This document shows, piece after piece, positions 1 through 10,095 of a stretch of 64,000 nucleotides of DNA (position 1 is the first letter of the stretch; each line of letters starts with the position of its first letter). Under the pieces are notes generated by a model that worked only from the letters and a program-made list of their open reading frames with translations, was not told the DNA's origin and did not search any database. Source of the stretch: Pseudomonas veronii (GTDB lineage: Bacteria; Pseudomonadota; Gammaproteobacteria; Pseudomonadales; Pseudomonadaceae); the NCBI RefSeq assembly GCF_001439695.1, contig NZ_JYLL01000009.1, forward strand, positions 1-64,000. Direction: 5' to 3'. Position numbers and translations under genes: made by a program.

Positions 1-225
1 TCCCGCCAGCGGTGGTCTTGGTTCCTCGGGTAATGAAATAGCGGCGCATGCCAGCGATGTCCTTTTGTTCGCAGGGACCAGCACGCTAGGCTCGGCGAGA
101 AAAGCCCGGTAGTCGGACGCTTCGCGGGTTTTTGTAGGTTGGTTCTGTAATTACCCTTCGGGATGTTTTTGCATTCTGTGGGCACCACGTCGAAACCCAT
201 TGATAAATGAAGGCTTGTGCTCAGC

Positions 226-231
226 TATACT
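226..231 (+). promoter_or_regulatory. candidate -10 element upstream of wspA
   Basis: TATACT lies 35 bases before the wspA start. A TTGATA sits at 200-205, but the 20-base spacer is too long for a standard sigma-70 promoter, so this is only a candidate. Nothing else was recognised in positions 1-225, and no open frame there looks like a gene. Confidence 0.3.
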
Positions 232-265
232 CCCCCCCATTTGAATGGCTCTTCGAGGAAACACT

Positions 266-1888
266 GTGAAGAATTGGACCTTGCGCCAGCGGATTTTGGC
301 GAGCTTTGCGGTCATTGTCGCGATCATGCTGCTGATGGTTGTGGTGTCCTACTCGCGGTTGCTGAAGATCGAAGCCAGCCAGGAATCGGTCCGGGACGAT
401 GCGGTACCGGGGGTTTACCTCAGTTCGATGATCCGCAGCGCATGGGTCGACAGCTATCTGCTGACCATCGATATCATCGGCCTGCGCGCAGATAAAACCC
501 TCACCAGTGCCGATAAGACGGACTTCAAGTCTTTCGAAGCGCGTATTGAACAGCAGATGGCCAATTACGAAAAAACCGTCAACAGCCAGGCTGATCGCAT
601 GGAGTTCGATAACTTCAAGGCGGCGCATATCAACTACAACAAGGCCCTCGCCGAGGTGCTGGCGCGCATTGAAGCCAATGATTTGCCGGGTGCGAGCGTG
701 CTGGTCGAAGAGCAATTGACGCCGATCTGGACCGAAGGGCGCATGAAGCTCAACGACATCATCACCGAAAACAAGAGCGTGTCTGACCGCGCCACATCGG
801 CCATCGACGAGTCGGTGATGTCGGCCAAGCTCAGCATGGCGGTTTCGCTGATCATCGCCATCTTCGCCGCTGGCCTGTGCGGTCTGCTGTTGATGCGCGC
901 AATCATGGCGCCGATGCAGCGTATCGTCGAGATCCTCGACGTCATGCGTACCGGTGACCTGAGCAAGCGCTTGAACCTGGAGCGCAAGGACGAATTCGGC
1001 GCGGTCGAAACCGGCTTCAACGACATGATGACCGAACTGACCGCCCTGGTGTCCCAGGCCCAGCGCTCGTCGGTGCAGGTGACTACCTCGGTCACCGAGA
1101 TTGCCGCCACCTCCAAGCAACAACAGGCCACGGCTACGGAAACCGCGGCAACTACCACCGAGATCGGCGCTACTTCGCGGGAGATCGCCGCCACTTCCAA
1201 GGACCTGGTCCGTACCATGACCGAAGTCTCCACCGCCGCCGACCAGGCCTCGGTCGCCGCCGGTTCCGGCCAGCAAGGCCTGGCGCGCATGGAAGAAACC
1301 ATGCACTCGGTGATGGGTGCGGCTGAGCTGGTCAACGCCAAGCTGGCGATCCTTAACGAGAAGGCCGGCAACATCAACCAGGTGGTGGTGACCATCGTCA
1401 AGGTTGCCGACCAGACCAACCTGTTGTCCCTCAACGCCGCCATCGAGGCCGAGAAGGCCGGTGAGTACGGCCGCGGTTTTGCCGTGGTGGCCACTGAAGT
1501 GCGCCGCCTGGCCGACCAGACCGCCGTGGCCACCTACGACATCGAGCAGATGGTGCGCGAGATCCAGTCGGCGGTGTCCGCCGGGGTGATGGGCATGGAC
1601 AAGTTCTCCGAAGAAGTGCGCCGGGGCATGTTCGAGGTGCAGCAAGTGGGCGAGCAACTGTCGCAGATCATCCACCAGGTCCAGGCCCTGGCGCCGCGGG
1701 TGTTGATGGTCAACGAAGGCATGCAGGCCCAGGCCACCGGGGCCGAGCAGATCAACCACGCGCTGGTGCAATTGGGCGATGCCAGCAGCCAGACGGTGGA
1801 GTCCTTGCGCCAGGCCAGCTTTGCCATTGATGAACTGAGCCAGGTTGCGGTCGGTCTGCGCAGCGGCGTGTCGCGTTTCAAAGTCTGA
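266..1888 (+). CDS. wspA: WspA, surface-sensing methyl-accepting chemotaxis protein
   Basis: Membrane receptor that feeds the WspE kinase and so controls c-di-GMP production by WspR. The 540-residue protein has a first membrane segment at about residues 9-31, a four-helix-type periplasmic region, a second membrane segment near 188-210, a HAMP domain, and a cytoplasmic signalling domain whose conserved hairpin ([19 protein letters not shown]) lies near residues 390-410. I chose the GTG at 266 because GAGGA stands seven bases upstream and the protein then begins MKNWTLRQR as in the family; an in-frame ATG at 245 lacks this. First gene of the wsp operon; its TGA overlaps the wspB ATG. Confidence 0.93.
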   Translation: MKNWTLRQRILASFAVIVAIMLLMVVVSYSRLLKIEASQESVRDDAVPGVYLSSMIRSAWVDSYLLTIDIIGLRADKTLTSADKTDFKSFEARIEQQMANYEKTVNSQADRMEFDNFKAAHINYNKALAEVLARIEANDLPGASVLVEEQLTPIWTEGRMKLNDIITENKSVSDRATSAIDESVMSAKLSMAVSLIIAIFAAGLCGLLLMRAIMAPMQRIVEILDVMRTGDLSKRLNLERKDEFGAVETGFNDMMTELTALVSQAQRSSVQVTTSVTEIAATSKQQQATATETAATTTEIGATSREIAATSKDLVRTMTEVSTAADQASVAAGSGQQGLARMEETMHSVMGAAELVNAKLAILNEKAGNINQVVVTIVKVADQTNLLSLNAAIEAEKAGEYGRGFAVVATEVRRLADQTAVATYDIEQMVREIQSAVSAGVMGMDKFSEEVRRGMFEVQQVGEQLSQIIHQVQALAPRVLMVNEGMQAQATGAEQINHALVQLGDASSQTVESLRQASFAIDELSQVAVGLRSGVSRFKV

Positions 1889-2400
1889 TGAGCGACCTCG
1901 CGGCTAAACTCGGCGTCGTCCCGGCAGCGAAAAAGGCGTTGTTCCTGGTGTTCCACATCGGCCACGAACGGTATGCCCTCAAGGCCACCGAAGTGGCCGA
2001 AGTGCTGCCGCGCCTGCCGCTCAAACCCATCGCCCATGCACCGCTGTGGGTGGCGGGTATCTTTGCCCATCGTGGCGCGATGGTGCCGGTCATCGACCTC
2101 AGTGCCTTGACCTTCGGCGAGCCGGCCCAGGCGCGGACCAGCACGCGGCTGGTGCTGGTCAACTATAAACCTGAGCCCTGGCTCGAGGCGCGTTGGCTGG
2201 GACTGATTCTGGAGCAGGCCACCGAGACCCTGCGTTGCGACCCGGCGGAGTTCAAACCCTACGGCCTGGACAATCCCCTGGCGCCCTACCTGGGGCCGGT
2301 GCGCGAAGATGCCTTGGGCTTGATGCAATGGATCGGCGTCGCGGATATGCTCACCGATGAAGTGCGCGCCTTGCTGTTTTCTGCCGAGCCGAGCCTATGA
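1888..2400 (+). CDS. wspB: WspB, CheW-like coupling protein
   Basis: 170-residue CheW-domain adaptor that should link the WspA receptor to the WspE kinase at the membrane. The CheW fold is recognisable from the LVFHIGHERYALKATEVAEVLP start and the GIFAHRGAMVPVIDLS core. The ATG overlaps the wspA stop (TGATG), and the wspB stop in turn overlaps the wspC start, which indicates translational coupling. One of two CheW proteins in the operon; the other is WspD. Confidence 0.92.
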   Translation: MSDLAAKLGVVPAAKKALFLVFHIGHERYALKATEVAEVLPRLPLKPIAHAPLWVAGIFAHRGAMVPVIDLSALTFGEPAQARTSTRLVLVNYKPEPWLEARWLGLILEQATETLRCDPAEFKPYGLDNPLAPYLGPVREDALGLMQWIGVADMLTDEVRALLFSAEPSL

Positions 2401-3656
2401 GCAACGACCCGCGCTTCTTTGCCTTCTTGAAGGAACGCATTGGCCTGGACGTGGCCTCGGTGGGCGAAGCCATCATCGAACGCGCCGTGCGCCAGCGCAG
2501 CCAGGCCGTCGCGGCCCACACGGCGGATGAGTACTGGCAGCACCTGCAGCACTCCCACGACGAACAGCAAGCGCTGATCGAAGCGGTGATCGTGCCCGAG
2601 ACCTGGTTTTTCCGTTACCCCGAATCCTTTGCGACCCTGGCCCGTCTGGCCAAGGCGCGCCTGGCCGAGATCAACCAGTTGCGCGCGCTGCGCATCCTCA
2701 GCCTGCCCTGTTCCACCGGCGAAGAACCCTATTCGATCGCCATGGCCTTGCTCGATGCCGGCCTGGCGCCGCATCAGTTCAAGGTGCAGGGCATGGACGT
2801 CAGCCCGCTGTCGGTGGAGCGTGCCCAGCGCGGCGTGTATGGCCGCAACTCGTTTCGCGGCGGCGACCTTGAGTTTCGCGACCGCCACTTCACCGAGCAG
2901 GCCGATGGTTATCGCATCGACGACCGCGTGCGCGAACAGGTGCGCCTGCAAGTCGGCAACCTGCTCGACCCGGGGTTGCTCGCCAATGAGCCGAGCTACG
3001 ACTTTGTGTTTTGCCGCAACCTGCTGATCTATTTCGACCAACCCACGCAAAAACAAGTGTTCGACGTGCTCAAGAACCTGACCCACGTGGACGGCGTGCT
3101 GTTTATCGGCCCGGCCGAAGGCAGCCTGTTGGGGCGTCATGGCATGCGTTCGATCGGCGTGCCGCAGTCGTTTGCATTCAGCCGGCACACCGAGCCAGTC
3201 AAGCCTGAGCCGATATTCGTGCCGATACCCGCGCCCGCGCCTCGGCGCAGCATCGCAGCGGTCCCGCCCAAGCCGCGACCGTTCAGTACGCTCAATGCCC
3301 AGGTGGTGCCGATCAAGGCGCCAGCGTCGGAGGCCGGCGACCTGCTCAGCCAGATCGCGACCCTGGCCAACGAAGGCAAAAGCGCCGAGGCCCGTGCCGC
3401 CTGCGAGCGTTATTTAAGTCAACACCCGCCGGCCGCCCAGGTGTTTTACTGGTTGGGGCTGCTCAGCGATGTGGCCGGCAACGCCCTGGACGCCCAGGGG
3501 TTTTATCGAAAAGCCTTGTACCTGGAACCGCAGCATCCGCAGGCCCTGATGCAGCTGGCCGCGTTGCTCGAAGCCCAGGGCGACATTGCGGCGGCGCGTC
3601 GGTTGCAGGCGCGGGCCGCGCGTAGCGAGCTGACAGTGAGCAAAAACCATGAGTAG
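2397..3656 (+). CDS. wspC: WspC, CheR-type methyltransferase with TPR tail
   Basis: 419 residues: an N-terminal CheR S-adenosylmethionine-dependent methyltransferase, with the motif around LSLPCSTGEEPYSIAM (about residues 101-116) and FVFCRNLLIYFD near 203-214, followed by a proline-rich linker and C-terminal tetratricopeptide-like repeats from about residue 315. It should methylate glutamates of WspA and so raise kinase activity, opposing WspF. It overlaps wspB by four bases and wspD by eight. Confidence 0.92.
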   Translation: MSNDPRFFAFLKERIGLDVASVGEAIIERAVRQRSQAVAAHTADEYWQHLQHSHDEQQALIEAVIVPETWFFRYPESFATLARLAKARLAEINQLRALRILSLPCSTGEEPYSIAMALLDAGLAPHQFKVQGMDVSPLSVERAQRGVYGRNSFRGGDLEFRDRHFTEQADGYRIDDRVREQVRLQVGNLLDPGLLANEPSYDFVFCRNLLIYFDQPTQKQVFDVLKNLTHVDGVLFIGPAEGSLLGRHGMRSIGVPQSFAFSRHTEPVKPEPIFVPIPAPAPRRSIAAVPPKPRPFSTLNAQVVPIKAPASEAGDLLSQIATLANEGKSAEARAACERYLSQHPPAAQVFYWLGLLSDVAGNALDAQGFYRKALYLEPQHPQALMQLAALLEAQGDIAAARRLQARAARSELTVSKNHE

Positions 3657-4350
3657 CCCCAACGCGCTCGACACTGCGGGCCTGGCCCTGACGATGGACG
3701 ACACCCAGGCCATCGACGATTGCTGGAACCGGATCGGCATTCACGGCGACAAGTCCTGCCCGTTGCTGGCGGACCATATCCACTGCCGCAACTGCTCGGT
3801 GTACTCCGCCGCCGCTACCCGCTTGCTGGATCGCTATGCGTTGCAGCAGGACGATCATCGTCCGGTCGCCGATACCCAGGCGAACGAAGACATCGTCACC
3901 CGTTCCCTGCTGATATTCCGCCTCGGCGAAGAATGGCTGGGGATCGCCACCCGATGCCTGGTGGAAGTGGCAACCCTGCACCCGATCCATTCCCTGCCGC
4001 ACCAACGTTCCCGCGCGTTGCTTGGCGTGGCGAACGTGCGCGGCGCGCTGGTGGCGTGCCTGTCGCTGGTCGAGCTGTTGGGCCTGGACGCCATCAACCA
4101 CGGCACGCCGGGCGGGCGCATCATGCCGCGCATGTTGATCATCGCCGCGCAGGATGGCCCGGTGGTGGTGCCGGTGGATGAAGTCGACGGTATCCATGCC
4201 ATCGATGAGCGTACTTTGACGGCGGCATCAGCCTCCGGCACCCAGGCCAGCGGCCGCTTCACTCAGGGCGTGTTGCAGTGGAAGGGCCGTAGCCTGCGTT
4301 GGCTGGACGAGGCTCAGTTGCTGTCTGCCGTGACCCGGAGCCTCACATGA
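3649..4350 (+). CDS. wspD: WspD, second CheW-like coupling protein
   Basis: 233 residues: an N-terminal extension with several cysteines (CPLLADHIHCRNC, about residues 38-50) and a C-terminal CheW domain (FRLGEEWLGIATRCLVEV onward). It is the second receptor-kinase coupler of the Wsp complex. The start lies inside wspC and the stop overlaps wspE through ATGA. The cysteine-containing extension is what sets it apart from WspB; no function for it can be read from the sequence. Confidence 0.9.
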   Translation: MSSPNALDTAGLALTMDDTQAIDDCWNRIGIHGDKSCPLLADHIHCRNCSVYSAAATRLLDRYALQQDDHRPVADTQANEDIVTRSLLIFRLGEEWLGIATRCLVEVATLHPIHSLPHQRSRALLGVANVRGALVACLSLVELLGLDAINHGTPGGRIMPRMLIIAAQDGPVVVPVDEVDGIHAIDERTLTAASASGTQASGRFTQGVLQWKGRSLRWLDEAQLLSAVTRSLT

Positions 4351-6629
4351 CCCCCGACCAGATGCGCGATGCTTCGCTGCTGGAATTGTTCAGTCTGGAA
4401 GCCGATGCCCAGACCCAGATACTGAGCGCGGGCCTGCTGGCCCTGGAGCGCAACCCGACCCAGGCCGACCAGCTCGAAGCCTGCATGCGCGCCGCGCACT
4501 CGCTCAAAGGCGCGGCGCGGATTGTCGGGGTGGACGCCGGGGTCAGCGTGTCCCATGTCATGGAGGATTGCCTGGTCAGCGCCCAGGAAAGTCGCCTGTA
4601 TCTGCAGCCGGAACACATCGACGCGCTGTTGCAAGGCACCGACCTGCTGATGCGTATCGCCACGCCGGGCAACACCGTGGGGCCGGCGGATGTCGAGGCG
4701 TATGTGGCCTTGATGGAGCGCCTGCTCGACCCGTCGCCGCCCACCGCCAAAGTGGCGCCGCCGCCAACTGCGCCTGCTCCAGCGCCCACTCCGCTGATTG
4801 AAGCACTGCCCGCCGAACCCGAGCCTGCGCCGTCCCTCGGCAGCGAACCGCTGCGTCAGAACAAGCGCATGACCGAAGGCGGCGAGCGCGTACTGCGTGT
4901 GACCGCCGAGCGTTTGAACAGCCTGCTGGACCTGTCGAGCAAATCCCTGGTCGAAACCCAGCGACTCAAGCCATACCTGGCCAGCCTGCAACGCCTCAAG
5001 CGTGTGCAGGGTAACGGTGTGCGTGCGCTGGACCACCTCGATGGTCACCTCAAGACCCTCGACTTGAGCCTGGAAGCCCAGGAGTCCCTGGCCGATGCCC
5101 GCCGCTTGCTGAGCGAAGCCCAAGCCCTGCTGGCGGAAAAAACCGCTGAGCTCGATGAGTTCGGCTGGCAGGCCGGGCAACGCGCCCAGGTGCTTTACGA
5201 CACCGCGCTGGCCTGCCGCATGCGCCCGTTTGCCGATGTGCTCGCCGGCCAGGTCCGCATGGTGCGCGACCTCGGCCGCAGCCTGGGCAAGCAGGTGCGC
5301 CTGGAGATCGAGGGCGAAAAGACCCAGGTCGACCGCGATGTGCTGGAGAAGCTCGAAGCGCCGCTCACCCACTTATTGCGCAATGCCGTCGACCACGGCA
5401 TCGAAACGCCGGAACAACGCCTGCTGGCGGGCAAGCCGGCCGAAGGCTTGATCCGCTTGCGGGCCTCCCACCAGGCCGGTTTGCTGGTGCTGGAACTGAG
5501 CGACGACGGAAATGGCGTCGACCTCGAACGCCTGCGTGGCACGATCGTTGATCGGCATCTGTCGACGGTGGAAACCGCCTTGAACCTCAGCGAGGAGGAG
5601 TTGCTGACGTTCCTGTTCCTGCCGGGCTTCAGCCTGCGCGACAAGGTCACCGAAGTCTCCGGGCGCGGCGTCGGCCTGGATGCGGTGCAGCATATGGTCC
5701 GCCAACTGCGCGGCGCGGTGGTGCTGGAGCAAGCGGCGGGGCAGGGCAGCCGTTTCCATCTGGAAGTGCCGTTGACCCTGTCGGTGGTGCGCAGCCTGGT
5801 GGTGGAAGTCGGCGAAGAAGCCTATGCCTTCCCGCTGGCGCATATCGAGCGCATGTGCGACCTGGCGCCCGACGACATTGTGCAGCTCGAAGGCCGCCAG
5901 CATTTCTGGCACGAAGGCCGGCATGTCGGCCTGGTCGCCGCCAGCCAACTGTTGCAGCGCCCGCCGGGGCAAGGTAATGACGAGACGTTGAAGGTGGTGG
6001 TGATCCGCGAGCGCGATGCGGTGTATGGCATTGCCGTGGAGCGTTTTATCGGCGAACGCACGTTGGTGGTGCTGCCGCTGGATGATCGGTTGGGCAAGGT
6101 CCAGGATATTTCCGCCGGGGCGTTGCTGGACGATGGCTCGGTGGTGTTGATCGTCGACGTCGAAGATATGCTGCGCTCGGTGGACAAGCTGCTCAATACC
6201 GGCCGCCTGGAGCGTATCGCCCGGCGCAGCCAGCAGGCCGCCGAAGCCCCGCGCAAACGCGTGCTGGTGGTGGACGATTCGCTCACCGTGCGTGAATTGC
6301 AGCGTAAATTGCTGCTTAACCGCGGTTATGAAGTGGCCGTCGCCGTCGATGGCATGGACGGCTGGAACGCCTTGCGCTCCGAGGACTTCGACCTGCTCAT
6401 CACTGACATTGATATGCCTCGTATGGACGGGATCGAATTGGTCACACTCTTGCGCCGGGATGCTCGCCTGCAATCGTTGCCGGTGATGGTGGTGTCTTAC
6501 AAGGACCGCGAAGAAGACCGACGCCGTGGACTCGACGCCGGCGCCGATTACTATCTGGCCAAAGCCAGTTTCCACGATGACGCCCTCCTTGATGCCGTAG
6601 TGGAACTGATCGGAGGCGCGCGGGCATGA
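4347..6629 (+). CDS. wspE: WspE, hybrid CheA-type histidine kinase with receiver
   Basis: 760-residue kinase that phosphorylates WspR and WspF. Order: Hpt domain with phosphoacceptor His51 in AAHSLKGAA, a proline-rich linker, dimerisation helices, an HATPase domain (HLLRNAVDHGIE, then GRGVGLDAV), a CheW-like domain, and a C-terminal receiver with Asp687 in LLITDIDMP. The ATG at 4347 overlaps the wspD stop; an in-frame upstream start at 4299 would lie within wspD and adds a non-conserved leader. The wspF ATG overlaps its stop. Confidence 0.93.
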   Translation: MTPDQMRDASLLELFSLEADAQTQILSAGLLALERNPTQADQLEACMRAAHSLKGAARIVGVDAGVSVSHVMEDCLVSAQESRLYLQPEHIDALLQGTDLLMRIATPGNTVGPADVEAYVALMERLLDPSPPTAKVAPPPTAPAPAPTPLIEALPAEPEPAPSLGSEPLRQNKRMTEGGERVLRVTAERLNSLLDLSSKSLVETQRLKPYLASLQRLKRVQGNGVRALDHLDGHLKTLDLSLEAQESLADARRLLSEAQALLAEKTAELDEFGWQAGQRAQVLYDTALACRMRPFADVLAGQVRMVRDLGRSLGKQVRLEIEGEKTQVDRDVLEKLEAPLTHLLRNAVDHGIETPEQRLLAGKPAEGLIRLRASHQAGLLVLELSDDGNGVDLERLRGTIVDRHLSTVETALNLSEEELLTFLFLPGFSLRDKVTEVSGRGVGLDAVQHMVRQLRGAVVLEQAAGQGSRFHLEVPLTLSVVRSLVVEVGEEAYAFPLAHIERMCDLAPDDIVQLEGRQHFWHEGRHVGLVAASQLLQRPPGQGNDETLKVVVIRERDAVYGIAVERFIGERTLVVLPLDDRLGKVQDISAGALLDDGSVVLIVDVEDMLRSVDKLLNTGRLERIARRSQQAAEAPRKRVLVVDDSLTVRELQRKLLLNRGYEVAVAVDGMDGWNALRSEDFDLLITDIDMPRMDGIELVTLLRRDARLQSLPVMVVSYKDREEDRRRGLDAGADYYLAKASFHDDALLDAVVELIGGARA

Positions 6630-7636
6630 GGATTGCAATCGTCAATGACATGCCCATGGCCGTGGAGGCGTTACGCCGCGCCGTGAGCTTCGAGCCCGCG
6701 CACCAGGTGGTGTGGGTAGCCAGTAATGGCCTGGAAGCGGTGCAGCGTTGCGCCGAATTGACCCCGGACCTGATCCTGATGGACCTGATTATGCCGGTGA
6801 TGGACGGCGTGGAAGCCACCCGGCGGATCATGGCCGAGAGCCCGTGCGCGATTGTGATCGTCACCGTCGACCGCCAGGCCAATGTCAGCCGGGTGTTCGA
6901 AGCCATGGGCCATGGCGCCCTGGATGTGGTGGATACGCCGGCCCTGGGCGTCGGTAATCCCAAGGACGCCGCCGCGCCGTTGTTGCGCAAGATCCTCAAT
7001 ATTGGCTGGCTGATCGGCCAGCGCGGCAGCCGTGTGCGCGCCGAAACCGCGCCGCCGCGCAGCACCGGCAAACGCCAGAGCCTGGTGGCGATCGGTTCTT
7101 CGGCCGGCGGCCCGGCGGCCCTGGAAGTCCTGCTCAAGGGCCTGCCCCGGGACTTTCCCGCCGCCATCGTGCTGGTGCAGCATGTGGACCAAGTGTTCGC
7201 CGCCGGCATGGCCGAGTGGCTGAGCAGCGCCTCCGGCCTGCCGGTGCGCCTGGCCCGCGAAGGGGAGCCGCCACAAAGCGGGGTCGTGCTGCTGGCTGGC
7301 ACCAATCACCACATTCGTCTGTTGAAAAATGGCACGCTAGCCTATACAGCCGAGCCGGTGAACGAGATTTACCGGCCGTCCATCGATGTGTTTTTCGAAA
7401 GTGTGGCCAGCCACTGGAATGGTGATGCCGTCGGCGTGCTGCTGACCGGCATGGGTCGCGACGGAGCCCAGGGGCTCAAATTAATGCGGGAACAAGGATA
7501 TCTGACCATCGCCCAGGACCAGCAGAGTTCGGCGGTGTATGGCATGCCCAAAGCGGCGGCGGCGATTGACGCTGCTGTTGAAATTCGCCCACTGGACAGA
7601 ATTGCGCCCCGACTGCTGGAGGTATTTGCAAAATGA
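6626..7636 (+). CDS. wspF: WspF, CheB-type methylesterase
   Basis: 336 residues: a receiver domain with Asp53 in LILMDLIMPVMDG and a C-terminal CheB methylesterase domain with the serine motif IGSSAGGP (Ser158/Ser159), His186 in LVQHVD and the late GMGRDGAQG motif. It should demethylate WspA and damp signalling. In P. fluorescens SBW25 loss of WspF is a well-known route to constitutive WspR activity and the wrinkly-spreader colony form. The reading frame is intact here. Confidence 0.93.
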   Translation: MRIAIVNDMPMAVEALRRAVSFEPAHQVVWVASNGLEAVQRCAELTPDLILMDLIMPVMDGVEATRRIMAESPCAIVIVTVDRQANVSRVFEAMGHGALDVVDTPALGVGNPKDAAAPLLRKILNIGWLIGQRGSRVRAETAPPRSTGKRQSLVAIGSSAGGPAALEVLLKGLPRDFPAAIVLVQHVDQVFAAGMAEWLSSASGLPVRLAREGEPPQSGVVLLAGTNHHIRLLKNGTLAYTAEPVNEIYRPSIDVFFESVASHWNGDAVGVLLTGMGRDGAQGLKLMREQGYLTIAQDQQSSAVYGMPKAAAAIDAAVEIRPLDRIAPRLLEVFAK

Positions 7637-7687
7637 TCAATATCCCCGGTGGTGCTGGTTTGCGGGCAGTAATTCAGGTGATTGCAG

Positions 7688-8689
7688 ATGAATGATTTAC
7701 AGATCGACGGCATCAAGACCGACGAAAATGCCGCCATGGTGTTGCTGGTCGACGACCAGGCCATGATCGGCGAAGCCGTGCGGCGTGGCCTGGCCCATGA
7801 AGAAAACATCGACTTCCACTTTTGCGCCGACCCGCACCAGGCCATAGCCCAGGCGATCCGCATCAAACCCACGGTGATTCTGCAGGACCTGGTGATGCCC
7901 GGCCTGGATGGCCTGACGCTGGTGCGCGAATACCGCAACCACCCGGCCACGCAGAACATCCCGATCATCGTGCTCTCCACCAAGGAAGACCCTCTGATCA
8001 AAAGCGCGGCGTTTTCGGCCGGCGCCAATGATTATCTGGTCAAGCTGCCGGACAACATCGAACTGGTGGCGCGTATCCGCTATCACTCGCGCTCCTATAT
8101 GACCCTGCTGCAGCGTGATGCGGCCTATCGCGCGCTGCGCGTCAGCCAGCAGCAACTGTTGGACACCAATCTGGTACTGCAACGGCTGATGAACTCCGAC
8201 GGCCTCACCGGGCTGTCCAACCGCCGGCATTTCGACGAATACCTGGAACTGGAATGGCGCCGCGCCATGCGGGACCAGACCCAATTGTCGCTGCTGATGA
8301 TCGACGTGGACTTCTTCAAGACCTACAACGACAGCTTCGGCCACGTTGAAGGCGACGAAGCCCTGCGCAAGGTTGCCGCCAGCATCCGTGAAGCCAGCAG
8401 CCGGCCTTCGGACCTGCCGGCGCGCTACGGCGGCGAAGAGTTCGCCCTGGTTCTGCCGAGCACTTCGCCGGGTGGCGCACGGCTGGTCGCCGAAAAACTG
8501 CGCATGGCCGTCGCCGCCCTGAAAATCCCGCACATCGCTCCGGCCGAGGGCGCGAGCCTGACCATCAGCATCGGCCTGTCGACCATGACGCCGGTGCAAG
8601 GCACCGATTGCCGCCAGTTGATCATGGCGGCGGACAAGGGGCTGTATACGGCCAAGAACAACGGGCGCAATCAAGTCGGTATCGAGTGA
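7688..8689 (+). CDS. wspR: WspR, response-regulator diguanylate cyclase
   Basis: 333 residues: a receiver domain with Asp67 in ILQDLVMPG, a helical stalk, and a GGDEF-family domain with GGEEF at residues 248-252 preceded by an RxxD inhibitory site (RPSD, 239-242). When phosphorylated by WspE it makes cyclic di-GMP. The ATG at 7688 fits the family N-terminus better than the in-frame TTG two codons earlier. It is separated from wspF by 51 bases, unlike the overlapping genes before it, but is the natural end of the operon. Confidence 0.93.
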   Translation: MNDLQIDGIKTDENAAMVLLVDDQAMIGEAVRRGLAHEENIDFHFCADPHQAIAQAIRIKPTVILQDLVMPGLDGLTLVREYRNHPATQNIPIIVLSTKEDPLIKSAAFSAGANDYLVKLPDNIELVARIRYHSRSYMTLLQRDAAYRALRVSQQQLLDTNLVLQRLMNSDGLTGLSNRRHFDEYLELEWRRAMRDQTQLSLLMIDVDFFKTYNDSFGHVEGDEALRKVAASIREASSRPSDLPARYGGEEFALVLPSTSPGGARLVAEKLRMAVAALKIPHIAPAEGASLTISIGLSTMTPVQGTDCRQLIMAADKGLYTAKNNGRNQVGIE

Positions 8690-8709
8690 TCCGAGGCCAG
8701 TGCCGGTCC

Positions 8710-8819
8710 ACATGTGCGAGGGGCGGCGCGACGACTCGGCTTGCCCCCCGATGGCGGTGTGACAGTCACCGGGTGTAGGGCTGACACACCGCTATCGGGG
8801 GCAAGCCCCCTCTCACAGT
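8710..8819. repeat. REPIN: two inverted REP elements
   Basis: Two inverted copies of a Pseudomonas REP palindrome separated by a short spacer. GGCTTGCC at 8738-8745 with its flank pairs with GGCAAGCC near 8800-8807, and CGGTGTGACA pairs with the CTGACACACCG side. The left arm is degenerate (GAGGGGCGGCGCGACGACTC), so this looks like an older copy. It fills the space between wspR and the prfB promoter. Confidence 0.7.
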
Positions 8820-8929
8820 GGATATTCACTGTTCTTGAACCTGCCTTTTCGCCAAGCGGACTGCCGTTTGCGCACGTTTGTCGTTATACTCGTCGGCTTT
8901 CAAAAGTTCGCCAACGAGTGCTGCCCGCC

Positions 8930-10025
8930 ATGGAAATCAACCCGATCCTTAACACCATCAAGGACCTGTCCGAGCGCTCCGAAACTATTCGGGGGTATCT
9001 TTGACTACGATCAAAAGCATGAGCGTCTGACCGAAGTCAATCGCGAGCTTGAAGATCCGAGTGTCTGGAACAAACCCGAATACGCCCAGGAACTGGGCCG
9101 CGAGCGCGCAGCGCTGGCGCAGATCGTCGACACTCTCGACGAACTGAACACCGGTCTGGCCGATTGCCGCGACCTGCTGGACATGGCTGTCGAAGAAAAC
9201 GACGAAGGCGCGGTAGGCGATGTCGTCGCCGAGCTGGCCCGTCTCGAGGAAAACCTCGCCAAGCTTGAATTCCGCCGCATGTTCAGCCACGAAATGGACC
9301 CGAACAACGCCTACCTGGACATCCAGGCCGGTTCCGGCGGCACCGAAGCCCAGGACTGGGCCAACATCCTGCTGCGCATGTACCTGCGCTGGGCCGACAA
9401 ACGCGGTTTCGACGCGACCATCATGGAGCTGTCGGCCGGTGAAGTCGCCGGCATCAAAGGCGCCACCGTTCACATCAAGGGTGAATACGCCTTCGGCTGG
9501 CTGCGTACCGAGATCGGCGTGCATCGCCTGGTGCGCAAGAGCCCGTTCGACTCCGGCAATCGCCGCCACACCTCGTTCTGCGCGGTGTTCGTCTCGCCCG
9601 AGATCGACGACAAGGTGGAAATCGAGATCAACCCGGCCGACCTGCGGATCGACACCTATCGCTCCTCCGGTGCCGGTGGCCAGCACGTAAACACCACCGA
9701 CTCGGCGGTACGTATCACCCACGTGCCGACCAACACCGTGGTCAGTTGCCAGAACGAACGTTCCCAGCACGCGAACAAGGACACCGCCATGAAAATGCTG
9801 CGGGCCAAGTTGTACGAGCAGGAAATGCAGAAGCGCAACGCCGCTTCCCAGGCGCTGGAAGACACCAAGTCGGATATCGGCTGGGGTCACCAGATCCGTT
9901 CCTATGTTCTGGACGCGTCGCGGATCAAGGATCTGCGCACTAACATCGAACGCAGCGACTGCGACAAGGTGCTCGACGGCGACATCGACGAATACCTGGA
10001 AGCCAGCCTGAAATCGGGGCTGTAA
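8930..10025 (+). CDS. prfB: Peptide chain release factor 2, with programmed +1 frameshift
   Basis: RF2 recognises UGA and UAA stop codons. Translation begins at ATG 8930 and reads 24 codons to CTT (8999-9001), followed in frame by TGA at 9002-9004. Skipping T9002 enters the long frame, so the product is join(8930..9001, 9003..10025), 364 residues. The slip site is the classical one: a Shine-Dalgarno-like GGGGG run, then TATCTTTGAC. The long frame carries the SPF stop-codon recognition tripeptide and the catalytic GGQ at residues 249-251. A frame opening at 8835 is an artefact of ignoring the shift. lysS follows. Confidence 0.96.
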
Positions 10026-10095
10026 ACCGCCAGCCCGACCTCAAGTCCCCCGTCAGTGGCGGGGGCAACGAACCTGTGATGGAAAATTTAAAGAC

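Noticed and set aside
8835..8930. Upstream extension of the prfB long frame
   Set aside because: The long frame opens at 8835 only because the frameshift is ignored; RF2 starts at 8930 in the other frame and shifts at 9001.
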